This document shows positions 32,741-34,269 of a DNA stretch of 34,269 nt, piece after piece. A program made the translations under genes and the position numbers. Origin of the DNA: Oscillospiraceae bacterium. GTDB taxonomy: Bacteria > Bacillota > Clostridia > Oscillospirales > CAG-382. Where the stretch lies: positions 1 to 34,269 of the forward strand of contig SVTM01000031.1 of NCBI GenBank assembly GCA_015063785.1, given 5' to 3'. The notes under the pieces are model-generated. The model was not told the origin of the DNA and searched no databases. It saw only the letters and a list, made by a program, of their open reading frames with translations. How positions within the stretch are numbered: position 1 is the stretch's first letter; every line of letters begins with the position of its first letter.

Positions 32741-32838
32741 CCATTATATCACGGTGATATGAACAAATAAAGAGAATCCCGAAAACGTAAATCTTCGGGG
32801 TTTTGATACTGCCCAATAGGGCCGCAATTATCTCTTTG
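32741..32838. repeat. Copy A of the rpsI-end/terminator repeat
   Basis: 98 bp, with six mismatches to 34063-34160 (about 94% identity), in direct orientation. It contains the same hairpin (32775-32783 with 32794-32802) and ends in the reverse complement of the last codons and stop of rpsI. This copy has no rpsI gene attached. Confidence 0.9.
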
Positions 32839-32891
32839 TATTTCAAGAACACTGTTTGATATTGCAAATATCGTGAGTATCGTTGCATAAA

Positions 32892-32942
32892 TGTTGCACC
32901 AAATTTGCACCAAAGTCACACCAAGATTAACACCCAATCTGT
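32892..32942. repeat. Degenerate 11-bp tandem repeat
   Basis: Four degenerate units of about 11 bp built on TTGCACCAAA follow each other (TTGCACCAAA, TTTGCACCAAA, GTCACACCAAG, ATTAACACCCAA). They lie between copy A and the GrpB-like gene. The reverse frame here reads like a short ORF but is repeat-derived. Confidence 0.45.
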
Positions 32943-32961
32943 TCGACAAATTGGAATTTGT

Positions 32962-33477
32962 TTATTCCAAACCGCATTCTTTATACAGTTCTTCAATGCA
33001 CGGAGACTTGTATTCTATGTATCCATCTATATCATTCGGAAACAGCTCTGCGGCTTTTTCTTTTATCAAGCTATACTTTTTTACCGCTTCGGGATTGTTT
33101 CGAAGAAAATCTCTGAATGTAATATGACGACACAATTCCTCGGAACACTGCGGACACACATACAAATGATGTGCCATCAAATTGAGCTTGCCCGAATATT
33201 TGAAAGCTTCCCTATCCTTTATCCCAAGGTCGCCCTCGTGAATATATCCGATCGTTTCGAGCTTTCTGACGACATCAAAAAACACCGAATAATCCTTTAT
33301 AATAACATCAATATCAATGCAAGGTTTGGCAGATAGCCCTCTTACGGACGTACTTCCAATATGTTCGATGCCAATAATAATGTCACCGATCACAGCTTCT
33401 ATTTCGTTTTTTATTTCTTCAAAAGCGGATTTCCACGCTTCATCATAAGGCACAACCTCAACCCGTTTTGTTCGCAT
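32962..33477 (-). CDS. GrpB/UPF0157-family protein
   Basis: A 171-residue protein of the GrpB family, a branch of the nucleotidyltransferase superfamily whose role is mostly undefined. The signature 'GIEHIGSTSVRGLSAKPCIDIDVII' carries the GS motif and the two metal-binding Asp residues of the polymerase-beta fold. 'HHLYVC' and 'RDFLRNNPEAVKKYSLIKEKAA' are the usual later blocks. No signal peptide is seen. It follows the P-loop kinase gene by 30 nt on the same strand, forming a two-gene cassette flanked by the rpsI-end repeats. Confidence 0.88.
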   Translation of the reverse strand: MRTKRVEVVPYDEAWKSAFEEIKNEIEAVIGDIIIGIEHIGSTSVRGLSAKPCIDIDVIIKDYSVFFDVVRKLETIGYIHEGDLGIKDREAFKYSGKLNLMAHHLYVCPQCSEELCRHITFRDFLRNNPEAVKKYSLIKEKAAELFPNDIDGYIEYKSPCIEELYKECGLE

Positions 33478-33507
33478 CGGCGACCTCCCGCAAATTAAAG
33501 TTTGTTG

Positions 33508-34023
33508 TTATAAATCAATGTTGATTTCGTATTTATCGTTGATAAGAATATAATTCACGTTATGCAACTTTGCAAGTTTTAAGATTTTTGCGTTATCATC
33601 CAACACACTTTCGAAGGTACACCATTCATCCTCTAAGCGGTTTTCGATTACGCTCGCATATTTCTTTATGTCAGCAAAGTGGTTTCTGATATACTCTTCA
33701 CTCATTACAAGGCAGTAATATTTGATATTTTTGAGATATTCGTTTTCAAAATCCTTCTGCCAATCAAACGGAATATAACAACCTTCAACGATTAAGTTCT
33801 GTTCGTTTTCGATTGCGGTTTTGATCATTTCGCGGACAACAGGCCATAAGTATGCGGTCAAATCATCATCGTCACTCATGGGAGTAAGTTCTGTATTTCC
33901 GCTACGAATCAAACCCATTTTCAGATGGTCTATTGAAAAATACGGATATTTGTATTTTTCAAGCAGTTTTTGCGCAAGCGATGTCTTGCCTGTGTGCGAT
34001 GCGCCTGCAATCAGAACGATCAT
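33508..34023 (-). CDS. P-loop kinase-like ATPase
   Basis: A 171-residue small nucleotide-binding protein with Walker A GASHTGKTS at residues 7-15 and 'LIVEGCYIPFDW' as the second-strand motif, in the style of small metabolite kinases and adenylate-kinase-like proteins. No membrane segment or zinc site is seen. A phosphotransfer role is likely, but the substrate is unknown; resistance or nucleotide kinases have similar size. It is the first gene of the two-gene cassette and begins about 40 nt from copy B of the repeat. Confidence 0.78.
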   Translation of the reverse strand: MIVLIAGASHTGKTSLAQKLLEKYKYPYFSIDHLKMGLIRSGNTELTPMSDDDDLTAYLWPVVREMIKTAIENEQNLIVEGCYIPFDWQKDFENEYLKNIKYYCLVMSEEYIRNHFADIKKYASVIENRLEDEWCTFESVLDDNAKILKLAKLHNVNYILINDKYEINIDL

Positions 34024-34062
34024 TGCCTTTCCCCCTTCAACTTTTGGTTTATCAATCTGAAC

Positions 34063-34160
34063 CCATTATATCACGACGATATGAACAAATAAAGAGAACC
34101 CCGAAAACGTAAGTCTTCGGGGTTTTGATACCGCCCAATAGGGCTGCAATTATCTCTTTG
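34063..34160. repeat. Copy B of the rpsI-end/terminator repeat
   Basis: 98 bp, the apparent original copy: its right end covers the final codons and stop of rpsI (34150-34160), and the rest is the rpsI downstream region with its terminator. It is a direct repeat of 32741-32838. Confidence 0.9.
34089..34124 (-). terminator. Terminator of rpsI
   Basis: On the minus strand, the stem AACCCCGAA / TTCGGGGTT (34097-34105 with 34116-34124) is followed by CTCTTTATTT. A smaller GCCC/GGGC hairpin lies between it and the stop codon. Confidence 0.75.
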
Positions 34161-34269
34161 AGAACTGAGGAGCGCGACGAGCTGCTTTGAGTCCGTACTT
34201 CTTTCTTTCCTTCATTCTGGGGTCACGAGTGAGGAAGCCTGCCTTCTTGAGAACCGAACGATAGTTGGG
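34150..34269 (-). CDS. rpsI: Ribosomal protein S9, C-terminal part
   Basis: The visible 39 residues end in '[21 protein letters not shown]' (shown from the TRDPR stretch onward), the highly conserved basic tail of bacterial S9, which reaches into the ribosomal P site. The gene is open at the right edge; its start and the usual partner rplM lie outside the window. The stop is followed by the rpsI terminator, and the last codons are part of the duplicated 98-bp repeat. Confidence 0.96.
   Translation of the reverse strand, partial: PNYRSVLKKAGFLTRDPRMKERKKYGLKAARRAPQFSKR

Noticed and set aside
32749..32949. Small minus-strand frame of 66 codons with a GVNLGVTLVQIWC start
   Set aside because: It is made of the degenerate tandem repeat plus copy A of the rpsI-end repeat, with no ribosome binding site.
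32741..34160. Insertion sequence or integron between the two repeats
   Set aside because: Neither gene is a transposase or integrase, and no terminal inverted repeats were seen.

Overview
The window looks like a chromosomal segment of a strictly anaerobic, saccharolytic Clostridia-type Firmicute, probably an uncultured gut or rumen member. The signs are strong GGAGG ribosome binding sites, TTGACA/TATAAT-type promoters, short U-tailed terminators, frequent TTG/GTG starts, a rubrerythrin, two glycyl radical enzymes and an S-layer-type surface protein. I see no phage, transposase or CRISPR array.

Layout. 1-525: 3' end of a restriction-modification specificity subunit, followed by three 20-bp-spaced repeats and a tRNA-Leu. 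912-7903: a LacI-controlled unit in which the repressor carries a perfect LacI-type operator on its own promoter, followed by a DMT-type permease, a GH36 alpha-galactosidase, a glycyl radical enzyme (GRE1, preceded by a terminator-like hairpin) and an AraC regulator. 8052-9770: an unusual protein joining a sialidase-type beta-propeller to an AraC DNA-binding domain. 9894-18766: a more general block with an NhaC-family antiporter, a long ECF-like sigma factor with a strong internal translation start, a P-loop ATPase, a second DMT permease, a rubrerythrin, an FAD oxidoreductase, and a leucine-rich-repeat/SLH surface protein whose upstream region carries (AT)13.

18838-31043 is a second carbohydrate region. 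It holds a Gfo/Idh/MocA oxidoreductase, an AraC gene divergent from an SDR-GRE2 pair, and a compact minus-strand cluster from 30043 to 24097: GH16, enolase-superfamily sugar-acid dehydratase, GH29-like hydrolase, second GH16, SDR and SGNH esterase. A third AraC gene diverges from that cluster. The hydrolases show no signal peptides, so they look cytosolic and fit the processing of imported oligosaccharides.

31104-34269 holds nadE, two small hypothetical genes, and a two-gene cassette (GrpB-like and P-loop kinase) flanked by two 98-bp, about 94% identical copies of the rpsI 3' end plus its terminator. The right edge is the C-terminus of ribosomal protein S9.

The strongest candidates for undescribed biology are: two non-PFL glycyl radical enzymes in glycan loci without a visible activase; the sialidase-fold/AraC fusion; the sigma factor with an in-frame internal start; the (AT)13 tract in front of a surface protein; and the rpsI-end duplication around a small cassette.
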